A stretch of DNA of 64,000 bases from Anastrepha obliqua (taxonomy: Eukaryota > Arthropoda > Insecta > Diptera > Tephritidae): the NCBI RefSeq assembly GCF_027943255.1, contig NC_072894.1, positions 129,571,601 through 129,635,600 of the forward strand, read 5' to 3'. The notes under the pieces were generated by a model. That model searched no databases. It was not told where the DNA came from and saw only the letters and a list, made by a program, of their open reading frames with translations. Below, piece by piece: positions 21,901 through 31,530 of the stretch. The translations under genes were made by a program, and so were the position numbers. The first letter of the stretch is position 1, and each line of letters begins with the position of its first letter.

Positions 21901-22837
21901 TTAAGTGCGTCTCAAATCGCCCAATAATACCGCGAATCCAACGCCTTGCTACGAACTGATCCACAAAATAAATATCAAGCAGCAAGAAAAAATCGTTTTC
22001 AAATATTTCTAACAGTTTTCAACCATCAATACTTAATGACATTCTTCCGTGAAATTCTGTTCACACAGAAGAGCTCACTTACTATGGAAAGTCAGCAATA
22101 AGAGTGACTATGAGTGTTAGCCGCTCACATCTGCATGCACAAATGAAGCATTCCATATGGACATAAATCTGTTAGTGGACCGTGACAACGACAATGTTAA
22201 TTACAATGAACTTCTCAGATGACAAGGAAATCTGTATGTCTGTGAGAAACAAATTACATTGTTCTTAGAAAACGAACTCGATGGAGGGGAGTGGCAGGTG
22301 GAGTAGGGATATTAAAGTTTCACAAGTTTGAGTCACTGCTTGAAACAGAGTGAACTATGTATATATAATGCGAAAATTTGTATATTTGTGAGGGTATGGC
22401 TTTGTTGGTTGTGATCCAATTAGTATTTTAACGCCGGAAATGTGCGTGCTCACAAACATGCACACACACACACAGTAACGTGTTTCTGAACAAAGAACGT
22501 TGCAATATGAACGAAACAAGGACTCTTCACCCAAATTACATTCCCGGAATTAATTATAAATGCAACAAGATTCTGCGGCAAATGTAAAAATTTTTGAATT
22601 CGATAACAAAAATGCTGAAAATTGTATCGGATATTTTTTAAAGATTTTGAGTGGAAAGCAATAACTTTATATATTTAATTTGCCGATAGCCACAGCTGTT
22701 AGTTGCCTTACTCCTGTTATGTAATTATATTTCTTATAAATATATAAATAAAATATTTTGCTTTATTTTTTCTTTTAATTTGCGTTATTTTTCTCGTAGA
22801 TTTAAAAGCGATGTGGTCTACGTATTATACATTTACT
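18906..22837. other. Non-coding stretch, no recognised element
   Basis: AT-rich at 18950-19260; somewhat higher GC at 20990-21370. It carries short ACATACATACATAC runs (21567-21590) and a CACACACACA run near 22460. No transposon termini, RNA genes or convincing exons were seen. Confidence 0.5.
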
Positions 22838-22970
22838 CGTTCCCACTACGGTCGGTTCTACGTTACCAGAACGATCCGGATTTATATCTGGTCAAGGACT
22901 GTCACTCCAGCAGCATTCATGTATGGGGAATGTTTATGGTGCGACAACAACAACACCCACAACAACTTAC
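22838..22970 (+). mobile_element. LINE-like 3' tail repeat (best copy)
   Basis: Blocks in order are CGTTCCCACTACGGTCGG, TTCTACGTTACCAGAACGAT, CCGGATTTATATCTGG, AAGGACTGTCACTCCAGCAG, TGTATGGGGAATGTTTATGG and an ACAACAACAACACCCACAAC tail. The tail ends where the minus-strand LINE 3' end (22976) begins, so two retroelements meet tail to tail. Confidence 0.8.
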
Positions 22971-22975
22971 ATAGG

Positions 22976-23735
22976 TAGGTAGGTAAGATGGCAAGAGTAC
23001 CCCAGGTACACTACAAGTAGCACTTACGTGCCGTTTTGATACCATAAAGTGGACCACTACCTGTGAAAGGATTAAGGGAGGAGATAAGACCGTCTACAGC
23101 CATCCAGTGCTGTTGATGTAGCGGAGGAGAGAAAAGGGATCTAGGCTGGAGAATTTCATCAAGTCATCCCCAAAGGGGACGCTGAGGAATCTCAAGCGCC
23201 TAGCCGCCAAAGCCGGACATCTGCAGAGAAAGTGTTCCACAGTCTCTTTCTCTGCAGGATCCCCACAGTTTCTGCAATGGGGGTTGTACGGAATCCCAAG
23301 CTTCTCCGCGTGAATACCGATCACCCAGTGGCCAGTGATCACCGCAATGAGTTTGGAAATTGAATGGCGGAGGGTTCCCATCACCTTAAGCGTTCTGTTA
23401 ATATCGTATTGAGGCCATAGTGCTTTTGAAATGGCACACGATGAGACAGACCTCCATCTGTCTTGCGCTTTTCTTAGAAATAAGTTGTGAATAAGATTTC
23501 CCGGTAATCTTGAAAGTTCCGTATTTGGTAACATTTGTTGAAGACTCTCCTAACCTTCTCTTTCAAGTCGGTCAGCGTCTTGCTCCACCAGGGAGGAAAG
23601 TCTTTCTTGCTAAAGGATACTGGACAGGCCACTTTGAAGGCAGTCTGATAGGACCCTTCTAGGTGTCTAACTTGCGTGTCCAGTTGTTCCTTAATTCCTT
23701 ACATTTACTCGCCCTAACAAAAATAGTTCATCCTT
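22976..23735 (-). mobile_element. Internally deleted RNase H-type LINE with (ACCT)n tail
   Basis: On the minus strand a segment at 23700-23540 reads SYQTAFKVACPVSFSKKDF and PPWWSKTLTDLKEKVRRVFN. That is the linker that lies between endonuclease and reverse transcriptase in LINE ORF2. It is joined directly to the ORF2 C-terminus (23534-23094), so the whole reverse transcriptase and most of RNase H are deleted. The 3' UTR follows (22990-23093) and the element ends in CTTACCTACCTACCT. The copy at 42366 shares the C-terminus and UTR. Confidence 0.85.
23094..23534 (-). pseudogene. LINE ORF2 C-terminal domain
   Basis: An uninterrupted 146-codon frame contains KAQDRWRSVSSC, SKLIAVITGHWVIGIHAEKL, then a zinc-knuckle-like segment CRNCGDPAEKETVEHFLCRC and PALAARRLRFLSVPFG. 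It ends RYINSTGWL before the stop. This is the segment that follows RNase H in I/R1/LOA-type LINE proteins. The Cys and His pattern (C, C, H, C) is intact. Since reverse transcriptase is missing upstream, the frame is a fossil rather than a working gene. Confidence 0.85.
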
Positions 23736-23913
23736 AAACAAAAACCAATCTTTCCAGCTTTAAACAGAATTTTTCCAAATTTTAACGTTAAAGTCTTTTC
23801 TTTAACGTATTTTCTTCCATGCAAATTTAATGCTCGAATTTATAATAATTATATGCAAGAAAAGGCCTACCGCCGTCAGCAAAAAGAAATTGTCACTTGA
23901 GATATTTGATGTA

Positions 23914-24637
23914 ACGGGTGGGCCATATAGCGTTTGCTTTTTGAACCACCTATTTTTTTGAGAATGGTAACACAAATGACATGCCAAATGTGTTCATAAT
24001 TTATTTAAAGGTTTGACATTTACGAAATGGGACGCTATACGCTTGAACAAAATTGGGAAATATTGAAAACCTCTTTCCGAAGTGGTGAGTCTTCTGCTTC
24101 TTCCGCGGTTACAGTAAATGGCGAGCGTTACCGTGACATGCTCAACGAGTTTTTGTTTCCAAAAATTGAAGAGGATGACATGGACGACATTTGGTTTCAA
24201 CACGACGGTGCAACTTGTCACACTGCCAAAGTTACACTCGAACTTTTGGTGACCGTTTTTGAAAACCGAATAATCAGCCGAAATTCCGATATCAATTGGC
24301 CGCCTCGGAGCTGTGATTTAAGCCCGTTGTACTATTTTTTGTGGGGAGCCGTTAAGGACAAATGCTATGCGAACCATCCAGAGACGATTGATGCTTTAAA
24401 ACACGAAATCGAAGTTGCCATTCATGAAGTTGGAGCCCAAACAATCGAAAATGTGCTTAAAAATTGGGTTGATCGAATGGCCTACTGTAAAGCCAGTCGT
24501 GGCAGTCACTTGAACGATATTATTTTTCATTCATAAATGACAATGTTCAATCTTCAAAATAAAAAAAAAGTATGAAAAAATATTGATTAGTTTTTTTTTA
24601 TAGCCGATTCAAAAAGGAAATTTTACATGGCCCACCC
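23914..24637 (+). mobile_element. Deleted rosa-like (DD41D) mariner
   Basis: The left end GGGTGGGCCATATAGCG and the reverse complement of the right end GGGTGGGCCATGTAAAA are inverted repeats, with TTTTTGAA a few bases further in on both sides. A TA follows the right end (24638-24639). The length of about 725 bp against an expected ~1.3 kb shows internal deletion. Confidence 0.88.
24027..24536 (+). pseudogene. DD41D mariner transposase, in-frame internal deletion
   Basis: An open frame of 169 codons begins MGRYTLEQNWEILKTSFRSG, the N-terminal helix-turn-helix of the family, and jumps at about residue 27 into AVTVNGERYRDMLNEFL, which lies more than 200 residues further on in related proteins. 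It then gives WFQHDGATCHTA (second catalytic Asp) and WPPRSCDLSPLYYFLWG. In relatives the last motif reads LTPLDYFLW, so the third catalytic Asp is a Tyr here; counting to that position gives 41 intervening residues, the DD41D signature. It ends SRGSHLNDIIFHS. First Asp deleted and third Asp lost, so inactive even though the frame is open. Confidence 0.9.
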
Positions 24638-24639
24638 TA

Positions 24640-25131
24640 TATTAAAATGCAATGGGCTATGAAACTGCATACCCAGAAATGTTCTAAAATTCTGGTTTCA
24701 AGGAAATTTTGAAAAATTTTGTATTAAGTTTCAATTTTTGCATTATATTGTTTTTGTTGCAGTATGCACTAGCGGAGTATTATTTGTCAAAACTATGTAT
24801 AACTGTAAACAATCAAGGGAGTGCACTAATCTTAGCCTCTATAGAGTATCGAATTCACTTTGATCTACGCTCGATGAACAAAGAACGGGAATCGTTCTGA
24901 CGATTTTGAATGCGACTGTAAGGGACCACGGAACGTCTCAAAATGATAGCTGCAAACGCTACCATGTGAGGAAGAAACGGCATTCGTGCAGCGCCTCACA
25001 CCCTCACTCAGCCGAAGAGTGGCGCTTTGTTTTAGTGAGAGCATACCCCACATATCGTCGACATCAATCAAAATGCTTCTCACCACAAAAAAAAAGCTTT
25101 TCATGGATGCGCTATATATATATATTATATA
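24640..25131. other. Spacer with (TA)n next to the mariner at 25132
   Basis: No gene was recognised. It ends in GCTATATATATATATTATAT (25111-25130), which looks like the distal part of a SINE (TA)n tail split by the mariner insertion. Confidence 0.5.
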
Positions 25132-25659
25132 GGGTTATTCAATAGGTGCGCTTCAACTTTTTTCCGATAGGGAGGGCGAACGACGCAATATTTTTTATTT
25201 TTCGCTTGTCATTTGTAAACTTTATTAGTCTACATTTCATCATGGAAAGCGTTCCACACTTGAGCAACGATTGCAAATCGTGCAAATTTTTTATGAAAAT
25301 AATCGTTCTGTTGCTGCTACTTTAAGAGCATTACGTCCATTTTACGGTCCATTTAACAAGCCGTCCCGTTTTGGGGTTATGTGAAGTCATTGGTCTACAG
25401 TAACAAGCCGGCGACGATTTGTGAGCTCAGAGCCAATATTGAACGCGAAATTGCTGGAATTTCGGCCGATTTATGCAAAAGAGTGGTCGAAAATTGGGTT
25501 CAACGATTGGACTTCGTAAAACGTGCACGCGGTGGTCATGCAAAAGAAATCGAATTTCATACTTAAATGTATATGTTCAAACTCGATAATAAAAAAAAAT
25601 TAGTTTGTGTTTTATTCAAAAAAGTTCAAAACTTGAAGCGCTCTTACTGAAAAACCCAT
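25132..25659 (+). mobile_element. Deleted rosa-like mariner inserted in a (TA)n tract
   Basis: The left end GGGTTATTCAATAGGTGCGC and the reverse complement of the right end GGGTTTTTCAGTAAGAGCGC pair, both continuing TTCAA. The element is about 528 bp. The left flank is (TA)n and the right flank is the TATAATT tail of a minus-strand SINE (25668-25937). This pattern indicates that the mariner jumped into the SINE tail. Confidence 0.88.
25241..25566 (+). pseudogene. Mariner transposase, N- and C-terminal remnants fused out of frame
   Basis: From 25242 one frame reads GKRSTLEQRLQIVQIFYEN and NRSVAATLRALRPFYGPFN, the N-terminal DNA-binding helices of a mariner transposase. It then crosses a deletion. 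After a frame change the C-terminus reads FWGYVKSLVYSNKPATICEL and ends RARGGHAKEIEFHT. All three catalytic Asp segments are missing between the two parts. An apparent 1-base loss near the start ATG puts it out of frame as well. Confidence 0.85.
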
Positions 25660-25667
25660 TATAATTG

Positions 25668-25937
25668 GCGCATACACCCATTTTGGGTGTTTGGCCGAGC
25701 TCCTCTTCCTCTTTGTGGTGTGCGTCTTGAAGTTGTTCCACAAATGGAGGGACCTTCAGTTTTAAGCTGACTGCGAAGAAATACACTCGGAGGTTTGCCA
25801 TTGCCTGCCGAGGGGCGACCGCTATTAGAAAAAACCTTTTCTTTATTTTTATCTTCTACCGAGATTCGAACCTACGATCTCTCTCTGGATTCCGAATGGT
25901 AGTCACGCACCAACCCATTCGCCTACGGCGGCCGTCT
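25668..25937 (-). mobile_element. tRNA-derived SINE, copy 4
   Basis: On the minus strand the head GACGGCCGCCGTAGGCGAAT starts at 25937, followed by a B box GGTTCGAATCTC at about 25865-25876. GCGGTCGCCCCTCGGCAGGC is present. The block with CTCCTCATAAAAATATCTGCC is deleted, so TATTTCTTCG joins CAGTC. The tail GCGCCAATTATAAT ends at the mariner border (25660). Confidence 0.9.
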
Positions 25938-27534
25938 AATTAAAGCTTATCGGACATAATTAAATCTAACTTAACCTAACCTAGCCTCTCTTTGCCCCGT
26001 TTACCTAACGAAAACCCACCTAATCTAACTTAATATGTCCAAACTGATTGCAACATTTCCACAATAGTATACGGCATTTTTGTTTTAACAACCAGCACGT
26101 CACGAACCCAGGCATTTTTTACTAACTGGCGTGTCACAACCTACGCTGGGCATAAAAGAAACCTACTTGTTGCACTGGAAACACATCTACTCGCGAAAAT
26201 TGCGTTTTCATTCCAGTTAAATGTGGATTTTAAACTCAAAGCTCCAAAATCCAAAATTGGCGCAGAAACTTCAAAAATAAAGACGCAAAACCAGAAAATT
26301 GAATAGCCCGAAATTTTGGAAATCAGTTTGGCGTGTTAATGAAAAGAGAGGTACATAAACAATTAAAATTTTATCATTGATATGGGCACTTTTGTATGCA
26401 GAGCAAAAATAATTTCACTAACCAACGGTTGGACTTGAAATGAAATGATGTTAGCGCAGCTGTAGCTGACGTAAATCGAAATGTTCAAAAGGAAAAACTA
26501 ACTAATGATATATTGCAAGCGGAAACAAGTACTACGAGGAGAAAATGCGCGAAATAATGAAATTGTGATATACGAGTATGCGTGTGTATATTGAACTAAT
26601 AAATTATTGTAAGGTGCGAAAATTACTGAGTGCCTCTAATGATTGAAAGGTATACGTAGCTGCTAAAATACTCGTACTTGTAATACTGATTGCGCTGTTC
26701 GATATGCTGTCATAACTGTGTCAAATGCTTTTAGATATGATGTTATGCGCTGTTGCTACTCTTCCTCTCGATATCGAATATCATTCATCACCAGCACCTG
26801 AAATCGTTCGAATCCTTGTTGGCAGCTTATAAGAGGACAAACATACGAGTACTGGTATGCGCATATATGTTTGCTGTGCCAACAAGGGGGGAAGAGACAG
26901 CACACTCATATATTTATGTGAATGTTCATACATATGTCCATAGTGTAAGCCAGTCTACAAAGCTCTTTGGGGTGATATAGCACACATTTGGCGAGCCACT
27001 GCCGAAGTATCCACATCGCACTTCGAAGGTCGACAGCATTCTTATTGATGACAGCCAGACAGCCTAGAGTAAGCACTTCGCTCGAGATGATTGGAATACC
27101 TATATGTATGTTCATATATAGCAGTTTGCCGATAGTTATTGAAGTTTGCATGAAAATGTACAGAGAAAAACAACAAACAAAGGATGAACCTGCAGGAATT
27201 GGTTGGTTTCTCAGATAAAAGCTGCAGATATTCAATAAATATAAAGTGCTTCTGTTTTCCTTTTGTTTCGGTTTAATGCTTCTGTCACGGTTTTATGCTT
27301 AGATTCTATTAGATTTGTTATTTGAAGAAATTGTTTTAGAGTAGAGCGATTTGCGGCTAATTGAAATCCGTTATGTGATGTATGACAATTATCGACCCAG
27401 CACAGTTGCACCTCAAAGAAGCTGAACTGCTGTGCAGTTGTAAGTTTTACAAAGGTATAAATGGTGACTTCATTGAAGATAGAAGTAACTATCTTTGCTA
27501 AGTAACTGTAAACGCCTATATTTTCTTTTTCATC
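25938..27534. other. Non-coding stretch, no recognised element
   Basis: Includes a short TAACCTAACCTAGCC-like simple patch (25970-25990). Otherwise no recognisable elements. Confidence 0.5.
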
Positions 27535-27965
27535 TTTGCTTCTTTATTTAAAATTAGGTGGCAACCTTATTCATAATTAAAATACATTTTTCTTAAATAT
27601 CTACATTCTTACTTAAAACTAATAGGCAACCTTATTCATATAATTATATATATATCTATTTTTTTTAATTAATCATACTTTCCTTTTTTATCTTTGCTCC
27701 TCTATTTAAATGTAGGTGGCAACCTTATTCATAATTAATATAAATTTTTTTACATTTCTATTATTTTAAATTATTCATGATTTCCTAATTTTTCTTTTTT
27801 ATCTTTGCTCCTTTATTTAAAATTAGGTGGCAGCCTTATTCATAATTAGAAAACATATTTTCTATATATCTATTGCTTTTCTTCATAATTTCCTATATTT
27901 CCTCTTTTATCTTTGGCCCTATATTTTAAATGAGGTGGCAACCTTGTTCATACTTAAAATAAATA
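27535..27965. repeat. Minisatellite, five copies of an AGGTGGCAACCTTATTCATA unit
   Basis: The core GCAACCTTATTCATA (allowing single substitutions) starts at 27561, 27626, 27719, 27830 and 27938. Spacings of 65, 93, 111 and 108 bp suggest a full unit of about 110 bp with deletions in the first two. Each full unit also carries TTTTATCTTTGCTCC before the core. No coding potential. Confidence 0.85.
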
Positions 27966-29653
27966 TTTTGTTTTTTTTGTTATTTATAATTGAAATAAAC
28001 ATTTTTTTAAATACCCACCTAATCTTAAGATTTTCTTGAAATGTGCAGTTTGCAGCCCTGTTTAAATGTTAAAAAATTCTGCATCCTATATTTTTTTTAC
28101 TTAAAATAGAACTGAAGATGCGACTGATAGATCTTTTGCTCAAGTCATTATTCACAAGCTTAATTTACTTACAATTCTAAAACGGCTTATGAAGTGAATT
28201 CTGAACTTAAAATGCTGAAGCAAACTGTTTCAGGTCCACGGCCTTCGGGTATGAGGCTGCCACTACTCATTTCCTGGGCGACTTTTCAATGCCCACTATT
28301 ACCTATTCTAAGATCGTGATTATTTAGAGTTTCAGTATTTAAGAGAAACCATTCATTGAATGATGTCGTCCATACAAAAAGTGGGTAAAATCTAAAATAT
28401 CTAATGCTACATACAAACTAATACCGGAGCACCCATACAATCAGTATCAAGGTAGCTCATATTACACAATGTCGCTTTCAGTCAAACGGAGCAGGATATG
28501 CTTTTATTTGCTTGCGAGCACCAACAACAGCATCTATCTCTCTATCGAGTAAAAGCGTGTATTGGAAAGTACCCACATATTTAAACTCTTATTTATAAAT
28601 ACGTACGTATACACGCGTGTGTGTATGTACGTTTGTTAGTAGGAGCACAGTGTGGAAAATCAGTGGCCATTGCTTAGGTAGCAAACAAATAACTGAACAT
28701 TCATTTATGTATACGAGCGTACAAATGACAACCAACTGATGCTGACAGCCATATTAGTTGACATGTAATTTAATCGACATTGAATAAAATATTTTTTCTT
28801 CTACTCCTCCTCCTTCGCCTTCTCCTCCCACAACTACACCTCATTCGCTCAGTATTTCTTAATCGCAATTTATCACAAATACTCAGTGGTGTATGATTGT
28901 GCAAGTGCATGTATGTGAATATGTATGTTTGTATGTATTTGTAGTTGGCGCAGCAAGCACTCAGTCGTTGAGTTTGAATGAAAACTTGGCATAAGTGCAC
29001 TTCAATGGGTTAGGAAAATGCACAAGTAGAAAATAAGTTGTATGAGTTGAAGAAAGTTAACTTGGCAATGAAGGGGAAAACCAATACTTAGTACTACAAC
29101 GAGAGATTACAAACAGATAAAAGGCTTAGAGAGAAAAGAGAAAGCAGGTTGTAATTGAGGAGTAATGGGAAGCATGCAATGCCATTGAAATTTTGAAAAC
29201 AAGAGACCTTGATTGGCTAATGAATTGAAAATGTTTAACTAGTTTATATTTTTTAATGAAAAAAGAACATGGTTAGAAAATGCACTGATTTAGCTTAATT
29301 AAATACCGAAGCAACTATTGAAAGATTTCTAGAAAATCAAGCAAACTAAATTTTCTGCCTGAATAGCTTTTTCTACTAAAGTAAAAGCATTTGTAAATTT
29401 AAGCTAAAAAATGTGTGCAGTCAAGTTTAAATTTGAATTCTAATACAAATAACGTATTTCAAACGGCATGTTATAAATAATTCATTTAATAAATTATTCA
29501 GAAAAAGATCTTTTTGCAGTATTTCATCTGTGTGTTATAAGCGAATGTGTATATGATTCCTATGCACCCCGAAAGCACTGGATCGATTTTGATGATATTT
29601 TTGTGTTGGCAATCTCATTTTGAACCGCTAGGCGGTGTTGAGGTCGACATATA
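27966..29653. other. Non-coding stretch, no recognised element
   Basis: Contains an alternating CG/TA patch ACGTACGTATACACGCGTGT (28601-28620) and a CTTCTCCTCC-type polypyrimidine tract (28797-28830). No genes were seen. Confidence 0.5.
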
Positions 29654-29655
29654 TA

Positions 29656-30926
29656 TTGGAGGTTGAATTAGTTTTAAAGGTGACACACAGATGGCGCTAT
29701 TTATCACTTTATCGCGTTGGCAATACTGAATATATATTCATGACAAAGCCTCATCCCTAGGCTTTGTTTGTCAGTATCTGTCATTTCGCTGAAGTATAAA
29801 CAACGCAGTGTTTTCGTGCTCCGAGTATGTCAACTTTCGTGCCGTCGAAACGCAATTTGCGGGAAGCTTTGCTTTTCTACTTCAATTTGAAAAAAAATAC
29901 AGCCCAAGCCCGTGAATTGCTGCAGGAGGCCTACCGTCGATTTCAACATGTGAGTACTGGTTTCGACGATTCAAAAGTGGTGATTTTCACACCGAAGACA
30001 AGGAGCGTCTTGACCAGCCCAAAAAGTTCGAGGACGCGGAATTGGGGGAATTGGTAAACGAGGACTCGTGCCAAACCCAAGAAGAGCTTGCTGAATCATT
30101 GGGCGTTGATAAATCAACCGTTTGCAAGCTTCTAAAAGCGATGGGATTGATCCAAAAGCAAGGACATTGGGTCCCGTACGAGTTGAAGCTGCGCGACGTC
30201 GAACGGCGATTTTTTACGTGCGAATTGCTGATCGAGCGACAAAATCGGAAGGGTTTTTTGCATCGGGTGGTGACTGGCGACGAAAAATGGATCCACTACG
30301 ATAACCCAAAACGCAAAAAATCATGGGGTTTGCCCGGCCACGCATCAACGTCGACGGCCAAGCAGAATATTCACGGCAAGAAAATCATGCTCTGCATTTG
30401 GTGGGATCAGGTCGGCGTCGTATATTTTGAGCTGCTCCAACCGGGCGAAACAATCACGGGGGATCGTTACCGACTGCAGTTGATGCGTTTAAGCCGGGCA
30501 TTGAAAGAAAAACGGCCGGAAACGGTAAAAAGGCACGACAAGGTTATTTTGCAACATGACAACGCTCGGCCGCATGTTGCTCAACCTGTCAAAAAATGCC
30601 TTGGAACGCTTGGCTGGGAAGTGTTACCCCACCCGCCGTATAGTCCAGACATAGCTCCCTCCGATTATCATTTGTTCCGGCATATGAGTCTCGATTTGGC
30701 GGACCAGCGGTTCTCCTCGTACGAGGCTACCAAAATATGGGTTGAGTCATGGATAGCCAAGCAGCGGCCAGAATTTTGGAGAAACGGCATCCGGAAATTG
30801 CCCGAACGATGGGCGAAAGTTGTAGCTAGCGATGGCCAATACTTCGAATAAAATATTTTGTACCGTTTCTTCACAATAAAGCCCCAAATCTTCGAAAAAA
30901 ACCTTTAAAACTAATTCAACCTCCAA
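29656..30926 (+). mobile_element. Full-length 1.27-kb mariner element
   Basis: Both ends start TTGGAGGTTGAATTAG and match perfectly over 26 bp when one is inverted. They are flanked by TA on both sides (29654-29655 and 30927-30928). The length of 1271 bp is normal for a mariner, and the transposase gene occupies the middle. Perfect terminal repeats and a nearly intact gene indicate a young insertion. It is by far the best-preserved transposon in the window. Confidence 0.95.
29827..30851 (+). pseudogene. Mariner DD34D transposase with one frameshift
   Basis: The protein begins MSTFVPSKRNLREALLFYF and carries two DNA-binding helix-turn-helix regions; the second includes QEELAESLGVDKSTVCKLL. 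The catalytic Asp segments are VVTGDEKWIHYDNP, VILQHDNARPHVA and YSPDIAPSDYHLF, with exactly 34 residues between the last two Asp, so all three are present. The C-terminus is ASDGQYFE. One defect is clear: near 29955-29965 the frame slips by one base. The first frame reads STGFDDSK where the other gives WFRRFKSGDF, the normal mariner sequence. A single deleted base near codon 46 explains this. Total length would be about 340 residues, normal for the family. Mariner transposases cut and paste the element into TA sites. Confidence 0.95.
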
Positions 30927-30928
30927 TA

Positions 30929-31191
30929 GTATACAAAAATCTGTTGGAAATTTGGTCTGATTTGGCTCATATTCGAAATATACGACAATATTCTTGTAGC
31001 AAATAGACCCGCTAGTTGACGCAGAAGTAGAGATATTTTCAAAAATCGTGTTCATGGCCCGATTAGCGCTTCGAGGTGGGTACCTAAAAATTAATAATTT
31101 GAGATTTATTATTTATAATTTCGTAATGCATTACTTTCTTTTATGTAAGCTCCGTATAATAACGGCAACGTATAGTAGCCTCAGTAGCGTC
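30929..31191. other. Short non-coding spacer
   Basis: AT-rich, no recognised element. Confidence 0.5.
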
Positions 31192-31530
31192 CGGCGGCCG
31201 CCGTAGCCGAATGGGTTGGTGCGTGACTACCATTCGGAATTCACAAAGAGAATCTCGGTGAAAACACCAAAATTAAGGAAAACATTTTTCTGATAGCGGT
31301 CGCCCCTCGGCAGGCAATGGCAAACCTCCCAGTGTATTTCTGCCATGAAAAAGCTCCTCATAAAAGTATCTGCCGTTCGGAGTCAGCTTAAAACTGAAGG
31401 TCTCTCTATTTGTGGAACAACATCAAGACGCACACCACAAATACGAGGAGGAGCTCGGTCAAACACCCAAAAAGGGTGTACACGCCAATAATATATATAT
31501 AAATTATATATATATATATATATTATATAG
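31192..31530 (+). mobile_element. tRNA-derived SINE, copy 5, with long (TA)n tail
   Basis: The head GCGGCCGCCGTAGCCGAATG is intact, but the B box is lost: CACAAAGAG joins AATCTCGGTG, a deletion of about 10 bp that removes GTCGTTGGTTCG. Such a copy should not be transcribed from its own internal promoter. The body is complete and ends ACACGCCAATAATATATATA, followed by about 30 bp of TA repeats up to 31530. Confidence 0.9.

Noticed and set aside
30042..30851. Treating the 269-codon frame as a complete gene starting at TTG 30042
   Set aside because: The N-terminal part is readable at 29827 in another frame; this is one transposase gene with a frameshift, not a shorter gene.
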